From Haemonchus contortus (lineage: Eukaryota > Nematoda > Chromadorea > Rhabditida > Trichostrongylidae), in assembly GCA_000469685.2 (NCBI GenBank), contig LS997566.1, positions 1,888,061 to 1,952,060 of the forward strand: 64,000 bases of DNA, read 5' to 3'. Of this stretch, positions 1 through 11,811 are shown piece by piece (positions within the stretch are counted from its first letter, which is position 1; each line of letters starts with the position of its first letter). The position numbers were made by a program, and so were the translations under genes. The notes under the pieces are model-generated. The model was given only the letters and a program-made list of their open reading frames with translations. It ran no database searches and was not told where the DNA came from.

Positions 1-3000
1 ACTCAATGCAGTCGTGATTTGTGAATGACGAGAACTGAAGTTCTGCCCTTTGCAAAATTCTAGAACTAAATTTCTGATATCAGCTGCACAGGAACCTACG
101 TGACACAGTCACGGAGCGATCTCACGAGCCATACAGGTGCGACGCAGCACCGCCAGTCAATTGAAATTCTCTGCCTAGGAGCCGTCACTCCAGTGACTGA
201 CTCTTGAACCGATGATGACACGTCACGGACGTTTTATGATTTTATATTGAATGACAATTATAGGATTTTCATGTTATTCGATACTAGTTGAAAGGCCTGG
301 GAGAGCTAATACTGTGGTTCATAGCCTTTTTCTGCCAATAACAGGCAAATTTGACGAAACCATAGGAATCGAAACGTCGATGTGAAGTTGTATTTTCATG
401 ATGTTCCCACCAAAGACCAAGACCGTTCGGAGCGACATTGAAAACGCTCAGTTATTCCATGGCTAAAATGGGGGATTACATCGAGGAGTTTCTGACAGTT
501 TTTACGGAATTCCCTTTTCTCCTATTAGAAGCTCTTTTAGGGTATTCCCCACTCAAGAGCATGGAATACCTGAGCGTCTCAAGGTCGCTGTTTTTTTTTC
601 TCGATTCCCAAATCAAGATGACTGCTGCACCGAAAAGAATCGAAACATTTTTTCTAGGTCTCGAAACATTTCTACTTCTTACTCAGCCCTACTCAACCCC
701 TTTCACTAATTGTAAGGGATAGAGGGGGAGGAGACAGGAATAAGGATGTAGGATGGCTGGAGATTGATCATGCTTGACTATCTTCAAATTCGTATCCGGT
801 TTGAGCCTCTGGGTGCCCACACTGACGATATAGACGATAACTCAGTACTGAGACTCATCCGGATGACTATTCAAAGATGTCCATCCCACAATAGCCCATG
901 GGATCGGACCCAATCTTCCCGACTGGTTCACCCATGAGGGATACACCACCAATCTCATTGGGAACATGAACTGATTGTTAGAAAAAAGGGTAGACCAACT
1001 ACTTCTATTCCTCAAATACCTTCACCGCCTTGAATATCAGAGGCTGGCTTCTTTCAGTAGAAGAGCTTACGTACTGGAATCATGGCTTTCAGTAATTATA
1101 ATATATTTTCAGTAAGACTTGAGACATTCTTGGGGACCTCACACAGTTCAGACATAAATGGGATCAGACACAGGAAAGAAGAGTCCGAATAATGTCAGGC
1201 CACAAAGCGCGACCATTCTTGATGAACGAAAAAGGCCGCTGTTCCCGAAAAGGGCGACAGGAAATGGATTTTCTGACGATTCCCACAAAGAGCCTATTGA
1301 CTGCAAGAACTCTAGACATTTCTGTTTCTGGATTCAGGAGATGACTGTTCTCATTTCACGATAATAATGGATAGAGTCGCTTAGTGCCGAGTGGGACGGA
1401 GGAGTACCTATGCCGTTTCTTCCAGCCCCTTTGACCTACAAATGAATGTATAGTAACTGAATGTGGTTACCGGGAGAGAAACCCCAATCTGTAGTGAATC
1501 GGGTAGCCTTCGGAAGTCATACACGCTTCTAAACGCCTCTAAGATTTTCAGACCGACGGATCCCGAAGGAGCATCCCGGAAAAGGATTGATCAAAGCCGG
1601 GAACCCATTCCTGAGTCATCTTTGGAACAGGTACAGTAGTACAGTAGAACTTCAGTCAGGGAGCCCCATACGATTTCTTTTATCCCGGCAGTACTTCGGG
1701 AGAGTGCCAACAGAGCGACACACACGGTTTTCACCTCACTGAATGAAATAGACGGAGCGAGACCGACCAGAGAGCGACCGTATCTATTAGCAAGTCTGGA
1801 TTTCAACTTGAGCCGGTCGAGTACCGTATGACGCTGAGGAATGACCAGACTAACCATTAGTCAGACGTCCATTTTTAATAGCTTACAAACATTTCGCTAA
1901 TTCGAATTTGGCAAGCGAGAAGCCATGTTAAACAGAACAAAAGAGTGAAAAAAAGTTGTTGGTCCTGCACGGAACTCTGCGGAATCAAAGGAACTGTTTC
2001 TTGAACATGAGTCAATTTTCGTGGAGTTTTATATGAAAGTTAGCCGTAGAAGTTATACCCACCGAATCAGCTGTATCCAGTACGAAATTGTCGTTTTCTT
2101 CTTCACATGCAGAACCATTTACGCAGCTCATCGTCCCGGCCGATCTCGGGTCAACACGTTTCGATGGTCCGTTTCAGAATAGAATAGACAGCAGAAGAAT
2201 TATGACGAAAAATTGGGTACAGAATTGATGGGCCGTTCACCAGTAGCGGTAATTGAGAGATTGTCACAAACACATGGCCAAAATGCCAACTGACAGGTCC
2301 TGAAACGAATCACAAGGAAATTATAAGTCTTTGGCTGAATATGGCATTGAACTGACGAAACGCTCGCATGACTTCAATGTTACCGAACAAACGGAGAACT
2401 ACCGAAACATAAGAAACCGATAGGAACGATCAGAACGACAAAATGATGGGAAGCAATAGGGATAAAAGCAAAAATCAAGAGAAATCCATGGGATCTTTCA
2501 CTAATCAACTAGTATCTATTTACGAAACTTCCTCCGAGCACCATTATCTACCATGAAGGCTGAACAAATCAAATCAGACAATCTGGCCATGCCTGACCAT
2601 GCGGATAAAATCAGCCCGATAGGATTATACGGCTAAAGAACTGGTCGAGTGAATGTCTGTCGGGGCTTAGAAATGAAAATAATCCAAATCGAAGAAACGG
2701 CGAAAATTCTGATCAAAATCATTCAAAAAAGGTAGGGTAGGGTTTTCTGAGCTAAAGTTAAACCCTCAGTCATATCGAGTAAGGAAAGAAGTAGGTAAAC
2801 AGAAGTGAAAGGTAAACGATTAGACTTTGAAAAATCTGATTTGATCCGTTGATAACGGTAATATGTTACGGTAACTGATGGTAGAATAAGCAGCTGATAT
2901 GACCGTACCGTCAGGGCCACTTATCAGGCTCTTACCCGGCATGGAATTGAGACAGAGCATAACTGATAAATGGTAAAAGGTACAGTTTCATATGATAAAA

Positions 3001-3034
3001 TTCTAAGCATCGACTCCCAGCACGTACATCAAGA
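1..3034. other. no supported gene
   Basis: I see no coding exon, RNA gene or repeat that I can name here. Open frames are short (under about 100 codons), overlap on both strands and show no recognisable domain. Sequence is AT-rich with runs typical of nematode non-coding DNA. Confidence 0.5.
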
Positions 3035-3146
3035 AGGAATGGACCCCGGATCGATATTATTCAGCTGTTAAGCATATATTATGAGTAATTATAATAGTAA
3101 TCCAAGTCCCTAACAGCTGAATAGTATCGATCCAAGGACCATTCTG
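3035..3146. repeat. long imperfect hairpin (about 36-bp arms, 40-nt loop)
   Basis: The left arm (3035-3070) and right arm (3111-3146) are reverse complements with about five mismatches. The core is GGATCGATATTATTCAGCTG on the left against CAGCTGAATAGTATCGATCC on the right. The 40-nt loop is very AT-rich. It could be a small MITE, or the stem could be a microRNA-like precursor; nothing in the sequence decides between these. Confidence 0.7.
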
Positions 3147-4149
3147 TTTCGTGTGTGGTGAAATATTAGCATTGTTTGGTCCTTATCTAACAAATGGATG
3201 CAAAAGATGGGATACAGAATCTGGTCCATGAACTGCAACTATCCGAAATGACGGCTTCCATTTCCATCATAAGGTTATCTACCACGTGGACAGCTCGAGA
3301 GCATCGGGGCTATGTTGTCGCTCCCCACAAATGACCTAAGAGACTGTTTGTGAGATCCAGACACTAGTGAGCATCATGAGACTTCTCGTTCCGTCCGAAG
3401 GTCGGAGTATTGGGCTCAGAAGCTGAAGTGTTTCAGAGATCCCATGATCGGCTTAGTTCAGTGAAGCACTACAGAAGGACAAATCTCCCCTCTTCAAACC
3501 CACACGTGCTCCCTGAGACAAAGTGATAATTTCTGGTCTTTATGCTGAAATATAATCGTAACGTAAGTAATTATATTGGCGAATGCTAAGTAAACATACC
3601 GATTCGGGCGAATCCTTTGCTAACGTGCATTACTAGTACGGCAAATGATTTTCTCGCAGTACGGCAAATGATTTTCTTGCAAAAATCTGAGATATTCAAA
3701 GAAACTGAAAGTACTGAAAGATTCACGAGTAAAATATTCATAACGAAATCGAAAAAAACGTGTGCTAATGAGGGAAATTGATGGGGCGACGGCCACTAGG
3801 CCGCCCCGTGCCTCTGCAAAGAATCTCGAAGGGGGCGTGGTCAGTGGGGATTTCCGCGCGGCCCTTGTTCCCAGTTGTAGTTGACATTTTCATTAATCTA
3901 CCGTATATTTAAATTGGTCAGGAAAAGGTTAGAGTTATATGAGCACTATTCAATGTAAATAGGACGGAACTACGAACGAAATTATCAAGACCAAAGGAAT
4001 TGACAAAGGCGATTCGAAAAAATGTCCTTTTCCAAAAACTGATAAGGTCAAAACCTTATCGACTAACACTAAAAAAGTTTAAAAAAGATAAAAATAAACG
4101 TATTTCATCGTTAAGACCCCCATATTGCCATACTAATATTAATTTATCA
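3147..4149. other. no supported gene
   Basis: Apart from the 23-bp tandem duplication listed separately, and a short GC-rich block near 3780-3870, I see no gene or named element. Confidence 0.5.
3635..3680. repeat. tandem duplication, 2 x 23 bp
   Basis: Units 3635-3657 and 3658-3680 (AGTACGGCAAATGATTTTCT and three further bases) are head-to-tail and differ at one base, which suggests a recent replication-slippage or end-joining event. Confidence 0.9.
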
Positions 4150-4390
4150 TCCTGGGATAGGTTTCTTAGCAGCATGACCGAAGGATCAAATCCCTCATCG
4201 ATGCCGTCCAGGCTAAGGAAGGCTTCCATCTTTCTGGTGTCAACACATCGGTACTGGACTGGTATGTAAGCTAGAAGCACTGATTTGACAATAGCCGGCC
4301 CCCTTAGCTTGATGTATAGGCCACCTACGCATTCAAACGTCACAACAATTCTGAATTGATGTTAATGCGTGGGTGCATTCGAAAATGTAG
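4150..4390 (+). repeat. tRNA-derived SINE copy (diverged)
   Basis: This copy has a polymerase III B-box-like GGATCAAATCC at 4183-4193. It then carries the family body: GGCTAAGGAAGGC, a 'TCGGTACTGGACTGGTATG' segment, 'AGAAGCACTGATTTGACA', 'ATAGGCCACCTACGCATTC' and a tail rich in TTCTGAATTG. The A box is not recognisable. It belongs to the same family as the copies near 37.3, 41.7 and 53.2 kb. Confidence 0.65.
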
Positions 4391-4814
4391 TTAATCACCT
4401 CTACAAAGACCTCGTTCTCGACACTCCCATTCGAATGATGATAGTCGATGACAAGATTCGATACTTGGTAATAAAACTGATTAATTCAGAGTGGGCCAAT
4501 TAGGAGGGGACTGCTCAAAACAGCGGAATCGATTGGATGGGGTACTGCTAGTATAACCGAGCAGTCTCATACAATTAGTGCTATTCTTTCAAGAGAGTAG
4601 CAGTCAAAAAGTGCAACACATGCCGTCCGAGCATCAGAGACACCTCCTCACGATTTATTGCTGCTCGTCCCAAAAGAGGTTTTTTGCTTGATTGGATATT
4701 CTTACAGCAGCTTTCAAGGAGGAACTTACAAAAATATTCTCCAAAACTTAAACTCAACGCACATCTAGGCGGGGCGATGTAATGCCAAGTGGCTCATTAC
4801 TATTGTCCTAGGAT

Positions 4815-4980
4815 TGAAGCCAAGGTTAATATCAGCTCGAGCCAACCGAGTCTTCTATCCCTCCAAAGCCGGTTAGTCAGTACGCAAATCATTATATAAG
4901 CCACACACACGCATTCAAACGTTGCTACGATTCTGAATGAAATTTGAATGCATGGCGCACCCTCAAACTGGTGATATTCA
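4815..4980 (+). repeat. tRNA-derived SINE copy, lacking the 5' head
   Basis: The body and tail of the SINE family are visible: GAGCCAACCGAGTCTTCTAT, GCCGGTTAGTCAGTACGC, CACACGCATTCAAACGTTGC and TACGATTCTGAATG. The tRNA-like A/B-box head is missing or too diverged to see, so this is a 5'-truncated or eroded copy. Confidence 0.65.
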
Positions 4981-7810
4981 ATGAGGACTTTCCACCTACA
5001 CACAAGTCTGATACCGATTAAGCGATTTAAAAGTAACGAATGGATTTTGATCTGGGCATATATTGGCTTGAGATTTGTTCTCGGATCGATGCCGAGGTAG
5101 AGGCACCCTTCGTACTACCCACCTCGCCTAGTCATTTATTATCTAGGAATTCTAGAAATCCCTCGGAGCTCGAAAACTTTGCACTTTTGTAATTAACCAG
5201 TTAACTTTGTAACTGCAGCACATTTCCATAAGCTTTCACGACCTTACCTCTAATTACCCCTTGCTTGGTGGGTAAGTCCTTGGAATCTAGTCAAACTAAG
5301 CCGAATAAGCCATGCATTCGACTTCTATTCGGTACTGCTACAATAGAGGTAATAATAATCTAACCAACCTGCACAATGGCCTCAGTCTGGATTGATCGTT
5401 CGGGAAGCGTCAATCATCTCTTAAAGGAACCTGGCAAAATGCAAAACTCAGAATATGTGAACGAGTTTACATCCATGAAATTATGCAAAAGCGAATCTTC
5501 ACGCGGCCCACTTTTCCCAGTAACAAAAGCTGTGAAATCACCCCAAACTGCCTCAGTTGCCACTTTTAGAGTCTTACCTTCCTAAATTTCCCACTGAAAA
5601 CAAACAGCGGGAAACAACAGAGGGAAAGATCACTTTCAGCAGTTACATTGGGTAAGAGTAGTCGATGAAGTCGCAGGAAGAGATGTATGCTGTCACAAAA
5701 TTCTAATCGAGAGCCCATGGACTGTCAAAATGAATGGGAAAAGGTTGCAAAAGAGAAGGTGAAAAGAAGTAAAAAGAGGAATAGCGTGACTGAGGTGATA
5801 AGCTTTGGAGCTGCCCCCCCCCCCCCCCCCCCACAATCCCTACCATACCTCCAAAACTCTCGGTATACGCCTGCAAAAGTACACTTTGCAATAATTTCCA
5901 GAATCGTTCCCAGTGATCGGCGAACGTGTTGGTGTGGATAGCTCATCGACTTCCACGAAATTGAGGAAATCCGCGAGGTACGGACAATGAGAATTCTCCT
6001 TGGAAATACCTGACTTCCAGAATGTACGAGATTACCCCTTCTGTACCACTTTCTAGGATGACAGATTCGTCCCAAGAGGAACTCTCCAAACGTGCCTTTA
6101 TCTGTTCCATTCCATAGCTTGAACCAAAAGACAAACAGGCACAGCTGAAAATCGAATGTAATGCAACATAGCCCATGCATCTCGCCATCCATTTGAGCTT
6201 TCTAGAGAACATGACATTGACTTAACGGCAGCCGAAAAACCTTTCATGTTGCATGGAAATCTAATTAAGCTCCGTAATCTGTATGCAAAGCCCATTTGTT
6301 TGACTTGCAATGTTCCCAGCATGGGGAAAACCTGTTCGTTAAGCATCGATCACAGTGTTCGCTTTAGGATTCCACACTGTTCCACCCACTCAGTTGTAAT
6401 TGTTCATTAAAGGTACAATCCTCGGTAATTCAGACGTACCCGTTTTCATTCAAAAAGTGGGGCTACAGATTGGGAATAGTTAATCGGTAGTGAAGAAAGC
6501 GAGAGAATTCCCCGATTTCGAGAAAAATATGGTTCTTCAAATGTAGGGCAAATAGAGTTTGGACAAGATTACCATGACGGAAATAACATGGAAGGGGTAT
6601 TCGGACGAGATTCCAGTAGTTGCAATTGCTCAAAGAGCTGACGACATCAAGCCAGAACTGTACAGAACTGCCTTTCACTGTCGCTATGGGTCATGACAAG
6701 CTGTTTGAACTTCCTACATGGTTCCCTTGGGATCGGTGCAGCCTCTATAGTGCTGGTGAAACTCGCTAGTGGATGCACAAGGTGCGATCTTTTAGCCTTT
6801 ATGACTCACTATGACGTTTTCCGACCTAATAGCGCCAGATATGGTATACGAGGTACCTCGAATTCATCCTACGGGTGAATCTCAGGAACCATTTTTACCG
6901 TGAACTGTGCCTTTAAGTCTACATGATGTCAAAAACTGATTAGGACGTCTATGATCTAACAATCACATCCTGTCATGCAAAGCGGATGTGTCAAAGATCT
7001 CTTTCCTTTCACCTAAGGATACTTCTGACTATAGTGCACATTGTGTGGGTTTATCAAGAAGATGCAAACAGTCAGACAAAATTGTCCCATTAAGAATCAG
7101 TCATGCGTCCTAGTCCAGCCAAAATCTTAGACCAACTGGAGGCAAATTTATTTCACTTGTTAAACTGCAGTACTTCCATTACCGTACGATTAATTCGTTT
7201 TTGTTCACTGCGAATGGAGCAGTCAGAAGTGTTTTGGTAGGTCCTATGAGTAGTCATGTAGGTCGGCACAATTCAGAAACCTTTGAAATTGTTTCGATTT
7301 CGAATTCATTGCCCATTAAGACCGAAAACGAAAACGAATCGGGCAATAAAATCGCGAAAAAGGAAAGAATAGGGGTTAAAAACAAGCACTTAAGACAATT
7401 GTCCTACAGTACACTTCACGCCAGCACTGCATGATGACAGAAAAGGTTGGTCACCATATAACAAAGTATGGATTGTTATACTGTCGGGTCCTGTTCAAGC
7501 CACGTACTTCACCTCATCAAAGCCTGAAAGGTTACTATTTGAGCACTATTTCCTTGATTGAGAACCTTGGAAACAAAGATCAGCTGACAATCACTCGCTT
7601 ATATGCTTGCACGGCTCTTAAAGGCACCATTCACAAAAAGTTAGGGTACCCTTTTTTGACGGGAATTGATAGAACTACTCTAGAATGAAGCGATAACAAC
7701 GAAAAAAGCGCAAAAAACGATGAACAAAAAGAATTACAAAGGGCAAAAAAAAAAAAGAGCTGGAAAGGGGGCTGGACGAGTTTCACATTGAAAGAGCGTC
7801 GGTTAGAAAC
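4981..7810. other. no supported gene; contains a C19 tract
   Basis: I see no recognisable exon or element. The one salient feature is an uninterrupted run of 19 C at 5814-5832, which artificially extends open frames (poly-Gly on one strand, poly-Pro on the other). Those frames are not gene evidence. Confidence 0.5.
5814..5832. repeat. C19 homopolymer tract
   Basis: Nineteen consecutive C. Similar tracts: G11 at 26338-26348, G14 at 32227-32240, C10 at 33728-33737, C10 at 38666-38675, C15 at 63748-63762. Confidence 0.95.
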
Positions 7811-8026
7811 GATCGGTGTCACGTTAGACGAGTGTCGAGACGACACAGTGTCATGTAATCGCGTCAGGACCCACCCTGAATTGCAAATTGGCAAATTGCC
7901 AGAGACGCAATGCAATAGCAGACAACACATTGCGTCTCTGGCAATTTGCCAATTTGCAATTCAGGGTGGGTTCTGACGCGATTACATGACACTGTCGTCT
8001 CGACACTCGTCTAAGGTGACATCGGT
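7811..8026. mobile_element. near-perfect 215-bp hairpin element (MITE-like)
   Basis: Arms of about 100 bp, 7811-7912 and 7928-8026, are reverse complements with only a few differences (for example GGACCCACC on the left against GGGTGGGTT on the right). They are separated by a 15-nt loop at 7913-7927. The inner part contains TTGCAAATTGGCAAATTGCC and its complement. No coding capacity is expected. The length, near-identity and lack of internal sequence fit a fold-back MITE; transcribed, it would form a long double-stranded RNA hairpin. The family could not be assigned because the ends and target duplication are unclear. Confidence 0.85.
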
Positions 8027-8495
8027 CGAGGGGCGGAGATGCGAATTACGACAACAACGGGCCAGCCACTATGCCCTGGACGTCGAGATTGGGGGAGTGA
8101 GAGGGTCCCTTCTACAACCCATGGGGGCCGCTGAGTATTTATAAGGTAAGAACTCAATAACTTTTTTTTATCGTGAACCGTGCCTTTAATAAAACATTAA
8201 CAGGTGAAATTACTAATAAATTCGGACGGACTGGCCTGGCCCTGTCCAGAAACGAGTAATGAGCATTGCTTCATATTTTCGTCTGTCGCATGCCGACTGC
8301 TTAATCTGCCCTCGGGCCACAAATTGAATTCACTCATGATCTGATGTGGAAGATTATGAGAAACCTCATGAGCTAGTGGGCAATTTCATTCGTGATTATT
8401 TTTGGCCTGCGACATTAGGTCTAGTTTTTAGTCGTAGATTGCGCTAATGAAAGGACGCGAAACTCACCAGAGCGAACTGCACCCATGAATCGAGG

Positions 8496-8553
8496 TGGGT
8501 TTCTCTATAAGAAGGAATAGCGTCTGGGTTTCTCTATGAGAAGGAATAGCGTC
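8496..8553. repeat. tandem duplication, 2 x 29 bp
   Basis: Units 8496-8524 and 8525-8553 both contain TGGGTTTCTCTAT followed by AGAAGGAATAGCGTC, and differ at one base (A/G). Confidence 0.9.
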
Positions 8554-8616
8554 GGGCGCACGGTTCATGACAGATTCTTAGAGTCACCCGAACAGCCAAT
8601 GCACGGCCCTTATATA

Positions 8617-9124
8617 CAGTAGCGCTCAAAAGTATTCGGCCAAATGCTTCTTCAATCGTACTTTTCAGTCATAACTCCTTTCCTACTGGATCTAATCATG
8701 CGAAATTTCAATATGTGTAACATTGGTGTAGAGTGAGTATTTACCACTATTGACCTGCAATCTGATCATGTTCCAAATATCCAAAAGGGCTTGAATAAAA
8801 AATCAACTGAAAATACGAATGATGGTCCTTCCGGAATTTCTTTCCCCTCTGCCATGTCTTGAATGTACGAGCGCTAATGTCGAACCCAGAAGAGAAGAAA
8901 AACGTACATAAGGTCGGAATAACTGCATACGTCACAAACTAGCTTCCAGCACGGTCTACAAACGCCTCCCCATTAGTATGTGGATATTGCTGTTTGGCAG
9001 TCAAGTAGTGTTGGACAGTGTAAAATATGCTTCAGCTAAACATATCAAAATTTCATGTGATTTGCTCCACTGTGAAAAAAGTTACGGTAAGTTAAAGTTG
9101 GCCGATTACTTTTGAGCGCTACTG
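8617..9124. mobile_element. non-autonomous Tc1/mariner-type element (MITE), 508 bp
   Basis: The terminal inverted repeats begin CAGTAGCGCTCAAAAGTA on the left, with the exact complement on the right. Both are flanked by TA (8615-8616 and 9125-9126), the target duplication of the IS630-Tc1-mariner superfamily. Weaker inverted similarity continues inward for about 100 bp, including GAAATTTCAATATGT-like blocks. No transposase motif is readable inside, so this is an internally deleted or non-coding derivative that would rely on an enzyme from elsewhere. Confidence 0.85.
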
Positions 9125-9940
9125 TACTTGTTGGTTTTCTTTCGCAGAATAAACAATTCTGAGTTATTTACATAGCCATAAGGTAGAAATGAAGTGCGGT
9201 GGAATGGGAATTTCTTTCCTATCATAAGGATCCAATTTCAGAATTCTAAATGGTGGTCCAATGTGGGCACCCCGAAATGACAAAAGCCAAAAAAACTCCA
9301 AGGCTAAATATGATCCACTTCGTGGGCGATGGCAGAGAAGTAGTTGGAAGCGCTGCGCCACAAATTGGTGGAGAATGCTTCACCAGAGTGGATCAGGCCT
9401 TTTTTTGCTTTAAATTCAGAAGAAAGACACAGCCAGACCTGATTTCTTTTTAAATGCACTTATTAGAAAGTGACCAGATTACCTACCCCTCCTTCCTGGG
9501 CCAAGTTCGAATACCTACCAACGGCCCTTGCGTCTCTGATAGCAGTCGAGTGCATGGCGCAATCCAGGAGCCTGAGAACTGCCTTGTACATAACTTATTC
9601 AGAACCGACTGTCCAACGTCGTTGCTAGAATAACCACGAGTTTAATAACTTATGCGGATGTGGGAAGATGATGAATTCTTAATCAGCTTCAAGGAAGCAA
9701 TCCGAGGACTTCGCAGGAAAGCGAAAGGCCACAAAAACGGCTTCGTTGCGTCAGAATCATTCATCCACTACTTCCTTGTTATTCAATTACTAGCTAAGAA
9801 CTTATACGCTTCATCACACCCACAAATGTGACGATCATAGAAGTAAACAAAACAAAACACTTTCCCAGCTTTGACGCGTTTCCCTCAACATCCCCCTCCC
9901 AACCCCCTAAAAAATAACAAATATTAATAATATAACAACG
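9125..9940. other. no supported gene
   Basis: I see no exon, RNA gene or named repeat in this stretch. Short open frames overlap on both strands and match nothing I recognise. Confidence 0.45.
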
Positions 9941-9957
9941 ACAACATTATATAAATG

Positions 9958-10263
9958 CTTCCTATGCAAGGAATCGAGGATCAGGTGGGCCGGACACCTT
10001 ATGAGATATTGTGATGACCTTTGGGCTAGGGCGGTTACTGACTGGATACCACGGGATGTCAGAGGAACAGCAGACCCAGGGGCTCCAGCGCGATGGTTAA
10101 ACTTTTTCGCGATAGCTCCGAACAAGACGAATTCCATGCCTCGTGTTCCTGAGACGAGGACGATCCACTGGACCACTCACGCTCGCGGCTGGGACGTAGG
10201 CGACGTCACCGGCACGCGATCGGTGATCAACGGAACAACAAATAGGTGATACATGTGATTAAT
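9958..10263 (+). mobile_element. 5'-truncated RTE-like non-LTR retrotransposon insertion
   Basis: This 306-bp insertion carries the C-terminal end of an RTE-type retrotransposon protein. It is bracketed by near-identical direct repeats, ACAACATTATATAAATG at 9941-9957 and ACAACATTATACAAAATG at 10264-10281. Severe 5' truncation plus a variable-length target-site duplication is the usual product of target-primed reverse transcription. Confidence 0.8.
9959..10249 (+). pseudogene. C-terminal fragment of an RTE-like reverse transcriptase polyprotein
   Basis: The frame reads ...RIRWAGHLMRYCDDLWAR and AVTDWIPRDVRGT, followed by a degenerate ARWLNFF and RVPETRTIHWTTHARG. This pattern (GHLMR, then RAVTDWIPRD, then a GRPPTRW-SDFF block, then RVPR..HWTTLAR) is the conserved tail downstream of the reverse transcriptase domain in RTE elements common in hookworm genomes. 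The polymerase and endonuclease domains are absent because the insertion is 5'-truncated. The expected GRPPTRW is altered to GAPARW, and the terminal tryptophan-rich segment is also changed. It is dead on arrival and cannot encode an enzyme. The frame is open throughout, so the insertion is probably not very old. Confidence 0.8.
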
Positions 10264-10425
10264 ACAACATTATACAAAATGGTAATTACCAGTAAGAGCC
10301 TACTGAAAACAAAAAGCATACTGAACTAACAAATGGAAAATATAATAGTAATAAACAAAAATGAGGCCAACTGAACACTAAACATAAATTTATTGCAGAG
10401 CTTTTTCAGTAAAGCTGACTTCCAG

Positions 10426-11067
10426 TTTGATATTCCTTGTTTTTCAAAATTTAGCCCAATATTTTCCGAAAATACAATATTTTCGAGGAACAATCTTGCG
10501 TACAAAAATCCAAGTTGAAAATGCTATTGGAAAATTTTTGAAAAAAAGTACTGATTGCTCAATTTTTAAGAGATACTCAAGTGCAAGACCTATCCATATG
10601 ATTGGGTGGAAAGACGAGTTAACCCCTCTGGGTTCAAATCTCCATAATTGCCTCTCAAAAACTCATGTTCGAAAGAAACTGCTAGAGGACAGTTCAAAAA
10701 GGAAATGGTCGCTATACTTTTTGAATAAGCCTTTTTGTCGTTCTATGAATAGTAAGCTTTCAAAGGGAAATGATGAGAGAATGCAAAGGCTTAATCACCT
10801 AAATCTATTAGTAAATTCAAAAGTACATTTGTACTCAGCTTGTTAGCCTTCCCAAATGCCATAGGAAGCAGCCAAACAAAATGTTCTGCAGTGGAATTTA
10901 TGAAAAATTTAACAGATTTTGTGGCAAAAAAAGACATTCACTGCTGGTCTCTCAACATCTTCAAAGGAAAAAGGGATGCTAGGAATTTATGGCCTAATTT
11001 TGTACAATACTGTTTACAACCGTTGGTTGATTACTTCATACTGGTAGTCGCGATTACCCATCACTAG
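10426..11067 (+). pseudogene. unrecognised coding-like stretch in two overlapping frames
   Basis: From 10427 a 139-codon frame runs to a TAG at 10844-10846. A second frame picks up at once (10840) and stays open for 75 codons to a TAG at 11065-11067. Joined by one frameshift they give about 213 codons without a stop in AT-rich DNA, which is unusual for this window. There is no initiator ATG at the left edge; CTTCCAG immediately precedes it, compatible with a splice acceptor. The product is basic and rich in Lys, Asn, Ser and Leu (for example HVRKKLLEDSSKRKW and MKNLTDFVAKKDIHCWSL). I recognise no domain. It may be an exon, a decayed lineage-specific gene, or an unidentified transposon remnant; chance is not excluded. 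Confidence 0.35.
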
Positions 11068-11414
11068 TCTCAGAATGAAAGTAAATGATAATTATGTGTA
11101 CGCCATTTTTATTTATGCGATTGACTAAATCGAAACTCATTACTGTTTTTTGTTAATGTTTGTGTGGGGTTGGAACGAGTTATGCACAGAACCGCCTAGA
11201 AGGGGCTCCAAGGCCAAATGGGGGCACAGGTTTCAATGGGTTTCAGTGGTGAAGCAGCTGGAATCGAGCTCGTAAAAGAGTACCGGTCGAACATGAGCGT
11301 ACAGTTTGGTCATCATGTGGGTAAATAAGCAAGGAAGAGGTAACCGGGTCGGTTATGCGGAAACGCGTAGGGAGTTTTCTTTCACAGAAACCCGGTGAAA
11401 GGTTTCGGTAATAC
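11068..11414. other. no supported gene
   Basis: Nothing recognisable lies between the open stretch ending at 11067 and the MITE starting near 11421. Confidence 0.45.
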
Positions 11415-11420
11415 AAGAGG

Positions 11421-11811
11421 GGGCACTATTTACCCTTTACTGCCCCACTCTGTCGAGAAAAGGCTGGATTTCTATCGAATTTTTTCAAGAAAAGATGAAA
11501 CCGGCTAGAAACTTTCTTAGAAGGGTATTTTGACCCATAGAACACGAATATCGCATCCACTCATCATGAAAACGTCTGGGACACTAGTTAGGGGCAAGTT
11601 TTCAGCAGGAGTGGTGACCCAGCGATTTGTCGCAGGCGCCTGTAGCGCAGGCGCTAGGCATATTTATGACAAATGGTTGCAATATTCGTGTTCTACGGGT
11701 CAAATTACCTCTGTAGGCAAGTTTCTAGCTGGTTTCATCTTCTTTGAAAAAATTCGGTAGAAATCCAGCCCATTCTCGACAAGGTGGGGCAGTAAAGGGT
11801 AAATAGTGCCC
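11421..11811. mobile_element. 391-bp MITE with about 100-bp terminal inverted repeats
   Basis: The left end begins GGGCACTATTTACCCTTTAC and the right end is its reverse complement. Inverted similarity runs about 95-105 bp inward (shared blocks CTGGATTTCTA, GAATTTTTTCAA and GATGAAACC). AAGAGG occurs immediately outside both ends (11415-11420 and 11812-11817) and could be a 6-bp target duplication, or part of an 8-bp one if the G-rich ends are ambiguous. The inner 170 bp has a short open frame without recognisable domains. The superfamily is undetermined: target length would fit hAT-like if 8 bp, but the ends do not settle it. Confidence 0.8.

Noticed and set aside
5703..6192. Open frames of 62-155 codons on the minus strand
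   Set aside because: They run through the C19 tract or overlap other frames and show no domain.
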